From: Runella sp. CRIBMP
GTDB lineage: Bacteria; Bacteroidota; Bacteroidia; Cytophagales; Spirosomataceae
Direction of reading: 5' to 3'
NCBI RefSeq assembly: GCF_009905605.1
Contig: NZ_JAAAKZ010000002.1
Location: 62,001 to 126,000 of the forward strand
DNA: 64,000 nucleotides
In this document: piece after piece, positions 38,678 to 47,000 of the stretch
Layout of the letters: the number at the start of each line of letters is the position of its first letter
Position numbering within the stretch: the stretch's first letter is position 1
Notes under the pieces: generated by a model
Database searches by the model: none
Told to the model about the DNA's origin: nothing
The model's input: only the letters and a program-made list of their open reading frames with translations
Made by a program: the position numbers and the translations under genes

Positions 38678-39049
38678 TTAGGATTCTTTTGTGCGGTAAA
38701 TCTGAGATTGCTCTTTGCCCTTTTGGTTTTGCTCCGTTAATGTCCAAAAGTCGGTATTCTCGGTTTCATCCCACGAATAACCCGAATGACGAAGCACTTC
38801 CGCCCGTAGTCCGAAAGTATTTTGGAAGGCTTCAACAAACAAACGAACGCTCATGTTGGGGTCAACTTGGAGTTCTGTTTGATGCTCAGCAGTTGATGAA
38901 AGCGCTTGTAAAGAAACTTGGGAAGTATTTTCATCCATCAGTTGATGGGAGGGGGAGTAAATCCGTAATTTTAGAAATGGGAAATGCCGTTCCCACTGTT
39001 GATAAAGCTGATGAACGGTAGCAAGGGGATTGAGGAAGAACGGTTTCAT
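38678..39049 (-). CDS. Hypothetical protein, 123 aa
   Basis: Cytoplasmic, no signal or membrane segment. It looks like two beta-alpha units: 'HQLYQQWERHFPFLKLRIYS' and 'MSVRLFVEAFQNTFGLRAEVLRHSG', ending in a charged tail 'LTEQNQKGKEQSQIYRTKES'. I do not recognise the family. It is 20 bases upstream of the alginate-export gene on the same strand... the reading order is this gene after the porin's 5' side, so it sits immediately 3' of that gene and may share its message. Confidence 0.5.
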   Translation of the reverse strand: MKPFFLNPLATVHQLYQQWERHFPFLKLRIYSPSHQLMDENTSQVSLQALSSTAEHQTELQVDPNMSVRLFVEAFQNTFGLRAEVLRHSGYSWDETENTDFWTLTEQNQKGKEQSQIYRTKES

Positions 39050-39068
39050 CGAAATTTTTCCAAAGAGT

Positions 39069-40466
39069 TTAAAATCTAAAATTTAGGGTTGTCACGTTGT
39101 AAGTTATATTTTCGGAACCCCCGCTATCTTCGAGGTACTTACCAGCTATATAATAGGCAAATTCGTTGGAAAAAGTAACATTTTTACTCAAATCCCATTC
39201 AAATGAAGCCCCCAACTGCGTACCGATGTAACTATCCTGCGTATTTTTTCCAGCTCTGATGTTGGCCAACGACGGGGCATACAGTCCGTCATTTTTGTTT
39301 GCTCTCCAGTAAAAATTGGCTTCAGCCTTAACCCTCAACGTGGGTTTGAGATTCATTTGAAAAGAAGGATGAATGCCTTTTAAATTCATAGAAGTCATCT
39401 TGTTCAACAAACCAAAATAGGAGGGGTTGTTAAACATGGGGTTAAACGTATTTAATTGTTGATCGGAGGCATTTTTGTCGCCCGTTACGTACTCCAATTT
39501 GAGTCCTAGATTGGGTTTGTAGCGGGCTTCACTCCATATATAATGCATGTCGGATTGAAACGACCACGCACTGATGGCGGACTTGTCGATGCTGCCAAAC
39601 TGGTAAATAATACCCGAGTTATGGTTAAAGTGTTTGCCGTTTTCAATGGAGGCCCTAAATGCCAGTGAATGACGTGTTTCAAGGCCAGCCGCATTTTGGA
39701 ATTTGGCGTTAATCCGTTGATAACCATAATAGTACAGTTCTAAGTTTCCCAGTTTTTTGGGCAACGCAAAAGCGAAATTTACTCCCCAAAACTTAGGCGC
39801 ATGACGAGAACTATTGTTGAAAGGGTCGAATTGAGGGATGACTTCTAGTGCATAAAATCCCTCAATTTTTAATTTATGGGATTTCGAAATTACTCTCGCT
39901 CCGTCAAAACTCCGGCGCATATTCAGCGCTTCGCGGAGGGAAACTATCCGACCCGTACCCCAGTTGAATTCTTGCCGCCCAGCGATTAACTTCAATTGGG
40001 TGGTTTCCAACGGCAACGTAAACTCGGCCAATGCTTGATGCAGGTCTAGTTTTTCGTATTGAGAAAAAACTTTTTGCCCGTAAAAGCCGTGGTATAATTC
40101 GCCGAAAACCCGCAAGTGTTTGCCTAATTGTAAGCCCGTATGAAGGGCAAGTCGGTGCCCGTAGATACCCTTGTCTTGCTTAGGATTGTCTGACCATGTA
40201 TCGTTTTGGAAAACTTCATAACGGGTTCGTATTTGGCCGCCAATCGTAAAATTAACGCTGTGGGCAGGGTTGAGTGGTATTAGTTTTAATTGGTATAACA
40301 AGGGTTTTGTTGGCTTGTTTTTTCGCCAAAAGTCCTCATTTTCATCGCTTCGCATCAATTTGTATCCTTCAAATACGGGTTTTATTTCTTGGGCTTTTGC
40401 GATTTTAAATAGAAAAAAAATGGCGAAGTAGGGCAATAGCTTTCTTGTGATTTTAAAGCGGTTCAT
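39069..40466 (-). CDS. Alginate-export (AlgE-like) outer-membrane porin
   Basis: 465 residues; signal peptide 1-25 (ending AKAQ). The barrel starts with 'IGGQIRTRYEVFQNDTWSD', contains 'LIAGRQEFNWGTGRIVSLREALNMRRSFDGARV' pattern typical of the alginate_exp family, and ends with 'YNVTTLNFRF' (terminal Phe barrel signal). Predicted 18-stranded outer-membrane barrel passing anionic polysaccharide or other organic solutes. No polysaccharide synthesis genes are close, so substrate is open. Monocistronic or with the 123-residue gene 19 bases downstream. Confidence 0.82.
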   Translation of the reverse strand: MNRFKITRKLLPYFAIFFLFKIAKAQEIKPVFEGYKLMRSDENEDFWRKNKPTKPLLYQLKLIPLNPAHSVNFTIGGQIRTRYEVFQNDTWSDNPKQDKGIYGHRLALHTGLQLGKHLRVFGELYHGFYGQKVFSQYEKLDLHQALAEFTLPLETTQLKLIAGRQEFNWGTGRIVSLREALNMRRSFDGARVISKSHKLKIEGFYALEVIPQFDPFNNSSRHAPKFWGVNFAFALPKKLGNLELYYYGYQRINAKFQNAAGLETRHSLAFRASIENGKHFNHNSGIIYQFGSIDKSAISAWSFQSDMHYIWSEARYKPNLGLKLEYVTGDKNASDQQLNTFNPMFNNPSYFGLLNKMTSMNLKGIHPSFQMNLKPTLRVKAEANFYWRANKNDGLYAPSLANIRAGKNTQDSYIGTQLGASFEWDLSKNVTFSNEFAYYIAGKYLEDSGGSENITYNVTTLNFRF

Positions 40467-40720
40467 GGTAGAGGTTTATCAAACGTTATCGGGTCAAAGA
40501 CATACGAAATACATATAAAGATATTGACAAAACCGCAATAAATCACACCCTTTGGCTGGGTAAAAATAGAAATTTCAAAACAATGTAAAGCACAAAGCCC
40601 TGAACAAAAGCCTCATTCAGGCAGAAGTAGTATTGCCGATAAGTTAGGTGTTTAAGATGACAAGTAGGTTTGGGATAGGGCTGATTAGGTAGTTGTAGGG
40701 ACCATTTTTAACGGATAGAT

Positions 40721-41665
40721 TTAAAACAGATCAACCGTTTTTATAAAAAATAACGTTGGATGTTCCCCCTCGTTTTCATCTGTTATAATTCCTTCCCATT
40801 CTTCTCCGCTAAATTCAATGGCGCAATATTGTTCATAAAATATAGCGGGATTGGAGTAATTCATCAGAGCTAAAACAATCAGCGGAAATAAAAGGGGCCT
40901 CTCTAATGAACACGCCGAGGATGCACAAGATTTTATCCCTTGATAACTTGTTTTGAATGAGCTAAAATTATCAAGAAATTTTTGCTGGGCTAAATGGTCT
41001 ATTTTTAAGCGCTCTTCATGGGGTAAATGCTGTCGAAAGATTTCTAATTCTTGTTGTAATTTGGCCAATAGGGTTTGCTTGTCGACTTTTATTCCTTCAA
41101 AAACGGCATTCCAAATGCTTTCGTCAGTTGTTTTACGGAGGTGTTGATAAGCACGATTCTGAATTAACGAAGTCAAGCGATTGGTAAGTCCTGGGTAGGT
41201 ATCAATCGTGTATATGCTATTTTCGTTGGTGCGAAAATATACCTTGTCTTCTTTTTCTATGGTCCTGAATTCTCCTTTTTTCAGTCCTGAATAGCGTTGG
41301 AAGGCAAGTTCAAAGTGACTGATTGGAGGAATCTCGGTTTGGTTTGGTCCTTTTTTGCCCATTGTATTAGAAATACTTTCGATGCCCTTCACGTCAATAA
41401 GGGTCTTGACATTTGTTTTTAGCATTTTAAGTACGCCCTGATTTTCGGTTTTTTTCAATTCACTGTACTTTGTTAACAGGTATTTGTTGAGGTTAGTGAG
41501 CATTACAAAGTAAGACTCAGTGTGGGGGCTTCTTTCTTTTGAAGAATGCCATTCTTCCTCAATAATCGTTTGATTCAGTGAAAAGGAAACTTTATCAGTA
41601 TCGTCAATGATCTGGCAGTATAGATTTTTTTGCCTTCCTTGATTTAGGTAATAGGCTATTTTCAT
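40721..41665 (-). CDS. Hypothetical protein with integrase-arm-like N-terminus
   Basis: 314 residues. The first about 90 ('IAYYLNQGRQKNLYCQIIDD', 'VSFSLNQTIIEEEWHS', 'NLNKYLLTKYSEL') resemble the arm-type DNA-binding domain of Bacteroidota tyrosine recombinases, but no catalytic R-H-R-Y follows. The rest is helical ('LLAKLQQELEIFRQHLPHEERLKIDHLAQQKF') with an unusual CASSACS cluster. Perhaps a recombinase derivative or a regulator; I do not assign a function. It opens the variable zone of the window. Confidence 0.45.
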   Translation of the reverse strand: MKIAYYLNQGRQKNLYCQIIDDTDKVSFSLNQTIIEEEWHSSKERSPHTESYFVMLTNLNKYLLTKYSELKKTENQGVLKMLKTNVKTLIDVKGIESISNTMGKKGPNQTEIPPISHFELAFQRYSGLKKGEFRTIEKEDKVYFRTNENSIYTIDTYPGLTNRLTSLIQNRAYQHLRKTTDESIWNAVFEGIKVDKQTLLAKLQQELEIFRQHLPHEERLKIDHLAQQKFLDNFSSFKTSYQGIKSCASSACSLERPLLFPLIVLALMNYSNPAIFYEQYCAIEFSGEEWEGIITDENEGEHPTLFFIKTVDLF

Positions 41666-41781
41666 AAGGGGGTAACTTTAGTATACTTTTGTAAGCAATG
41701 GTTGTTGAAACAGTGGCAATTTTTGTGCCAAAAAGTGGATAAATAGTCATATAGGTGTATTTATACCTGAAAGTGAGTGAG

Positions 41782-41979
41782 TTACCGAGTTAATTTTAAA
41801 ATTTTCAATATAGGATATGCGCTGTTAGGGGAATCTATAGGCCGTAATTCAACCGAAATGTATTGGGCATTAGTAACATTAGTAGCTTGAATTTTCTTAT
41901 TGGTATATAAAATATACTTTTGGTATCTATTTTTGGTTCTTTCTTGTGAGGTAATTACTACTTGCCTATTACGCAGCAT
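41782..41979 (-). CDS. Small hypothetical ORF, 65 aa
   Basis: Starts with ATG and is basic and beta-prone ('YQKYILYTNKKIQATNVTNAQYISVELRPID'). No recognised family; could be a fragment of a longer surface-protein gene. Kept as doubtful because it fills an otherwise empty interval. Confidence 0.25.
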   Translation of the reverse strand: MLRNRQVVITSQERTKNRYQKYILYTNKKIQATNVTNAQYISVELRPIDSPNSAYPILKILKLTR

Positions 41980-42338
41980 TTTTTTGGTAAAAAAACTGTC
42001 ATCTATAAGGATGTTTCAATATCCTAAATGTATATACAAATGCTGGGGCATCTTTGCCTGCCCGTCTGCATAATAAAGCTCAACTTTGGGAGATTTTGCA
42101 TGAATACGAAGCTGGTTATGGGAAACGAAAGACGATTTTGTAGAGAAATTACAATTCTACTTTAACGGAGTATGGTCCTTTAAGGACTATAAAAATTTTA
42201 CTTTTGGCTAGATGTATTAGGCATAAAATAATGCGAGTGGTAGGGCGCTATACGTTAGAAAATCAACGAAATAGGTGTAAAAATGCAGTAGCTAAAAATT
42301 TCGTTAAAGATTTTTTTTACATTTTAGGTATAATTCAC

Positions 42339-42346
42339 TATATTTG
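42339..42346 (+). promoter_or_regulatory. Probable -7 box TATATTTG ahead of candidate sRNA B
   Basis: Matches TAnnTTTG and lies 25 bases before the 17-mer block at 42371, so a transcript starting a few bases after it and ending at the hairpin would be about 75-80 bases long. Confidence 0.4.
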
Positions 42347-42370
42347 AATAAGTGAAATAATTTATTTTAT

Positions 42371-42430
42371 TTTCATAACGTTGAGTATATTAAAGAAACC
42401 CGTGTGGCGATGCCATACGGGTTCTTTCAT
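42371..42430 (+). ncRNA. Candidate sRNA with hairpin, copy B
   Basis: TTTCATAACGTTGAGTA at 42371-42387 is identical to copy A at 32575. The hairpin 42397-42408/42412-42423 has 12 pairs, one G-U and a three-base loop, again 26 bases from the block start. Tail CTTTCATTT is less T-rich than in copy A. A fitting -7 box is upstream. Confidence 0.5.
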
Positions 42431-42641
42431 TTCTGATGAGCGTATTTTTTGCTTCGAAAACTGACGGGATTTATCTGGGAGGTATTTTAGCAATCCCGTT
42501 CTTTAATTTACAAAGGCATGGGTAATTAGCTTGAAAAATTACAATGTTAGATTGTTAATAATCATATAATTATGTGGTCTAAGGCCTGATTTTTGGTACT
42601 TAAAAATGTTGATTTGATTTCAGGTATAATCCTAATAAAGT

Positions 42642-43467
42642 CTAAAAATCGTTCAGCATTTTTGATTTCAATTCTTTATCAGCCCATTTCCAAGCATCAT
42701 TCAAAAATGTTCGTGTTTTTTTTGCCTCTTCAACGGCTCCCATATTGATCTGTGCCTCATGAAGTCCCGCCAACGCCCAACCATTGCGCGGAAATACCAC
42801 TAAATCATCATTATATACGTTTGCCGCCTCATCGTAACTTTTGGCTTTTAGAAGCGCCGCACCCAAATGATGGCGAACCGAAAAGAACCAATCTGGGGGT
42901 TCTTGATAATTCAAGGCATCTTCCATCACGACGGCTTCTCGTAACATTTTGATGGCCGAAGCAAGTTGCCCTTCCTGCACCAAAATTTCTGCTTTCAAGA
43001 CTTGACGGGCTATTTTGAGGATGGCAGTCATGTGATTGATTCCACTAATGGTCAGTTTGGCGATGTCAGGGTCAGCCATTTGTTTTTCGAGTTGTTGGAG
43101 TTCTGTTTTCGCCTGTACCAGTTGGTGTTTGCTAGCCAAAGCCATTCCCCGGGCGTAGTGACGAATAGCGGTCGGATATTTGAGCCGAACGGTGTCGGAC
43201 TGACACATGCGGAGTAGCTCATCCCATTTTGAAAATTTGATTGCCACATGATAAGGAACGCTATAGTAATGCTGAAGTGTAGCCCAGGCGGGATCAGCCA
43301 TCAATTTTTTGTGGGTGTTTTCTGCCACCTTCCGCGCCGACTTCATGGCCCATTGGTAGTTGCCTTCGAGGGTAGCGATGGCCACCAATAAGTGATTTTG
43401 TGCGGAAAGTAATACAAGGGAAAAGCGCCTTGGGCGTGGCTTTGCATCAGGTAAAGGCTATCGACAC
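42642..43467 (-). pseudogene. TPR-protein pseudogene (frameshifted and 5'-truncated)
   Basis: The 248-codon open part (42642-43388) reads TPR-like helices: 'YHVAIKFSKWDELLRMCQ', 'AIRHYARGMALASKHQLVQA', 'SVRHHLGAALLKAKSYDEAANVY'. Upstream, a different frame encodes 'SLYLMQSHAQGAFPLYYFPH', which fits the N-terminal side of the same family (typical motif AQG..P..YYPHN.HFL) and joins 'AQNHLLVAIATLEGNY' only after a one-base frame change near 43400. Upstream of about 43467 homology stops at the IS21 remnant. So the gene is both truncated and frameshifted. Confidence 0.65.
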
Positions 43468-43746
43468 CTTTTGAAACTCTTTTTGGTAAAGGGGAAAAAG
43501 CAACTCTAATTCCTGATGAGTGGTCGGGCTGTCCAGACGTTTAACTAAACGGAAAAGGGCCTCTTCATCCCAGATCAATAACTCGCTTAGATCAGATCCT
43601 ATTTCTGAATGCAAATATCCCAAATAGGTGTCTACCGTTTTAGGCGATATCCCTAAGCTGCGAGCTATCCATCGCTTGCTCCGGCCGCTTACTAGGTAGG
43701 TAATGAGTGTATGAAGTTGTTTCATTCTGATGCGATTATTGGCCAT
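43447..43746 (-). pseudogene. IS21-family transposase (istA) N-terminal remnant
   Basis: 99 residues. The start 'MANNRIRMKQLHTLITYLVSG' plus 'SKRWIARSLGISPKTVDTYLGYL' is the N-terminal HTH of IS21 IstA, and 'LELLFPLYQKEFQKV' is the next conserved stretch, after which the frame leaves homology. The DDE catalytic domain and istB are missing. The cut coincides with the beginning of the TPR pseudogene, so insertion and deletion joined the two. Confidence 0.65.
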
Positions 43747-44038
43747 GTTTGTAAGAGTTTTTATTCCCTACAAACTTCCCATTTTTATCGCTCTGAACTT
43801 ATCCACACTTGGACTACTTTGTCATCATTCGGTGGCTCTTTTTGCATCATTTTACACTGGTAAAGAAACCTGGGCCGAGCTGTTTTTGTCGATACCAAAG
43901 ACCCTGTTTCGTCTATCATGGTTAACAACACCACTTTGGAAGAATTACGAAAAATGTCCGTTCCGTTTACCGTTTTCATTGTACATTTTCCGGGTGTCCC
44001 ATTCTTCATTCTCCGTATTCCATTGCCCGTCCAAACTC
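43747..44038. other. Gap between IS21 remnant and repeat-protein gene
   Basis: 292 bases. Open frames exist on both strands, but none is recognisable; probably eroded material or the 3' flank of the repeat-protein gene. Confidence 0.35.
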
Positions 44039-47000
44039 TCAATTACAACCACCTCCAATCTGTGCCTTGAAGGTATTTCCTGTGACCTGAAAACCTGGCA
44101 GCAGCGTCACCGATAGCCCTGCGTTGTAGGTCACATTGGCATTGGAGATTTGGTTAGTAGCCGTGATTTGATTGGCCGTAATGACCACCGTTCCCGATGT
44201 GATATTGCTTGTCACTGTTTGAGAGAGTTGAAATACCACTCCAGTCGCTGCGACGATTTGGGTAGTAGCCCCGCTGGAAGTACAGGTCACATTACCCGAA
44301 GGAGAGCCGGTTGCAGTTGAAGCCAAACGGACATAAATTGTAGTGGTGCTGACTGTACCAGAAGTTGGCGTTAAAGAAACGCTACTTCCATAGCTACTTC
44401 CTAATGCGGTAGAAACCTCAAATCCCGTTGGGCCCGTTAGCACAAGGTTTGCGGTTAGATTTGCTCCACTAACGGTAAAACTCTGTGCTGCCGAGGCTGT
44501 ACCCGCACAGGTGGTAAAAGCCGTAAGCGTGCCAGCGGCAGTGATAGTAGGGGGTGGGGTAATAAACACCCATGCCGCACCTCGAAAGCTGTTATCTCCT
44601 CTTCCCCCTACCATCGCGGTATTACCATCGGCAGAAAGGGCTACTGAAATACCTTGGAAGACCCAGCTGCCAACCGCCCCCGTTCCTACTAACTTGTTGC
44701 CTCGTTGTGTCCAAGTGCCGCCACTACGGGTGTACACCCATGCCGCACCTTTATTGTCGTTATCCGTCCATCCCCCCACCATCGCCGTATTGCCATCGGC
44801 AGAAAGGGCCACTGAAGAACCTTGTTGGGCACCACCAACCGCACCCGTACCAACCAACTTGTTGCCTTGTTGTGTCCAAGTGCCGCCACTGCGGGTGTAC
44901 ACCCATGCCGCCCCTTGGTTGCTGTTATCCCCCAATCCCCCCACTATCACCGTATTGCCATCGGCAGAAACGGCAACAGACTCACCTTGTTGGACGTTAC
45001 TACCAACCGCCCCCGTTCCCACCAACTTGCCGCCCTGTTGGGTCCAAGTGCCGTCAGAGCGGGTGTAAACCCATACTGCGCCTTGACCGCTGTTATCGTT
45101 ATTTCCCCCTACCAAGGCCGTATTGCCATCGGCAGAAAGGGCCACTGAAGAACCTTGTTGGGCACCACCAACCGCACCCGTACCAACCAACTTGTTACCT
45201 TGTTGGGCCCAAGTGCTGCCACTACGAGTGTACACCCATGCCGCACCTTGAAGGCTGTTATCCCTATATCCCCCCACAATCGCCGTATTGCCATCGGCAG
45301 AAAGAGCAACTGACCAACCTTGTTGGGAGTTATCACCAACCGCCTCCGCTCCTTCCAACTTGCTTCCCTGTTGGGAGCTAGGGAAAGGCGTAGGCGTTAC
45401 CGTAAAATTGCTGCCACTGGTGGCACTACCCCCTGCGGTGGTTAAAGAGACCGTACCCGTGGTTGCCCCGGGCATGACTATGGCTGCTAAGGTCGTGCCA
45501 TTATTAGAAACAGGAATAGCGGCCACGCCTCCTATGCTGAGGGCAGTAGAAGAGCTAAGGTTGGTGCCGGTGATGGTTACTAATGTACCTACCGAACCAG
45601 AGGCGGGCGTAAAGGTGGTGAGGGTAGGTGGAGACGGCGGGGCAGGTACAAACACCCATGCCGCACCTTGTTGGCTGTTATCCCCAAATCCCCCCACCAT
45701 CGCCGTATTGCCATTGGCAGAAAGAGCAACTGACCAACCTTGTTGGGCATCATTTGAACCACCCGTTCCTACCATCTTGCTCCCCTGTTGTGTCCAAGTG
45801 CCGGCAGAGCGGGTGTACACCCATACCGCACCTTGACTGCTGTTATCCCCATATCCCCCCACCATCGCCGTATTGCCATCGGCTGAAAGGGCAACTGAAC
45901 TACCTTGGGCAGCACCTGAACCACCCGTTCCTACTAATTTATTGCCTTGTTGTGTCCATGCCCCGCCACTACGGGTGTAAACCCATGCCGCACCTTGACT
46001 GCTGTTATCCCAAATTCCCCCCACGATCGCCGTATTGCCATCGGCTGAAAGGGCAACTGAAGAACCTTGTAATTGTAAGCCTGAACCTGTACCTACTAAT
46101 TTATTGCCTTGTTGTGTCCATGCCCCGCCATTACGGGTGTAAACCCATGCCGCACCTTTATTGCTGTTATCCCCATCTCCCCCCACGATGGCCGTATTGC
46201 CATCGGCAGAAAGGGCAACTGAATTACCTTGTCGGCCAGCACCTGAACCTGTACCTACTAATTTATTGCCTTGTTGTGTCCATGCCCCGCCACTACGGGT
46301 GTAAACCCATGCCGCACCTTGATTGCTGTTATCCCCTTTTCCCCCCACGATCGCCGTATTACCATCGGCAGAAAGGGCAACTGAATTACCTTGGGAGGCA
46401 CCATAGTCGCCATTTTGCGCCCCCGTACCAACCAACTTGCTCCCCTGTTGAGTCCATGTGCCGCCAGAGCGGGCGAAAACCCACGATGCCCCTCGACCGC
46501 TGTTATCGTTATTTCCCCCCACGATCGCCGTATTGCCATCAGCAGAAATAGCAACTGAAAAACCTTGTTGGGCATTACTTGAACCACCCGTTCCTACCAA
46601 CTTGCTCCCTTGTTGTGTCCATACCCCACCAGAGCGGGTGTAAACCCATACTGCGCCTTGACCGCTGTTATCGATAATTCCCCCTACCAAGGCCGTATTG
46701 CCATCGGCAGAAAGGGCAACTGAAATACCTTGTCGGGCAGCACCTGAACCACCCGTTCCCACCAACTTACTTCCCTGTTGTGTGCTGGGGTAAGGGGTAG
46801 GCGTTACCGTAAAACTGCTGCCACTGGTGGCGCTACCCCCTGCGGTGGTCACAGAAACTGAGCCAGTTTGTGCACCAGGCATGACCATCGCTACTAGGGT
46901 AGTGCCATCGTTGGAAACAGGAATGGCAGCCACACCTCCTATGCTGAGGGCAGTGGGTGTGCTGAGGTTGGTACCGGTGATGGTGACCAATGTACCTACC

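Larger units (their letters stand above)
41980..42641. other. Intergenic region with candidate sRNA and a possible gene relic
   Basis: About 660 bases. At 42040-42140 the plus strand has a short frame 'ASLPARLHNKAQLWEILHEY', which looks protein-like but ends quickly; possibly a relic. The candidate sRNA copy B is at 42371-42430. The remainder is A/T-rich with nothing recognised. Confidence 0.4.
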
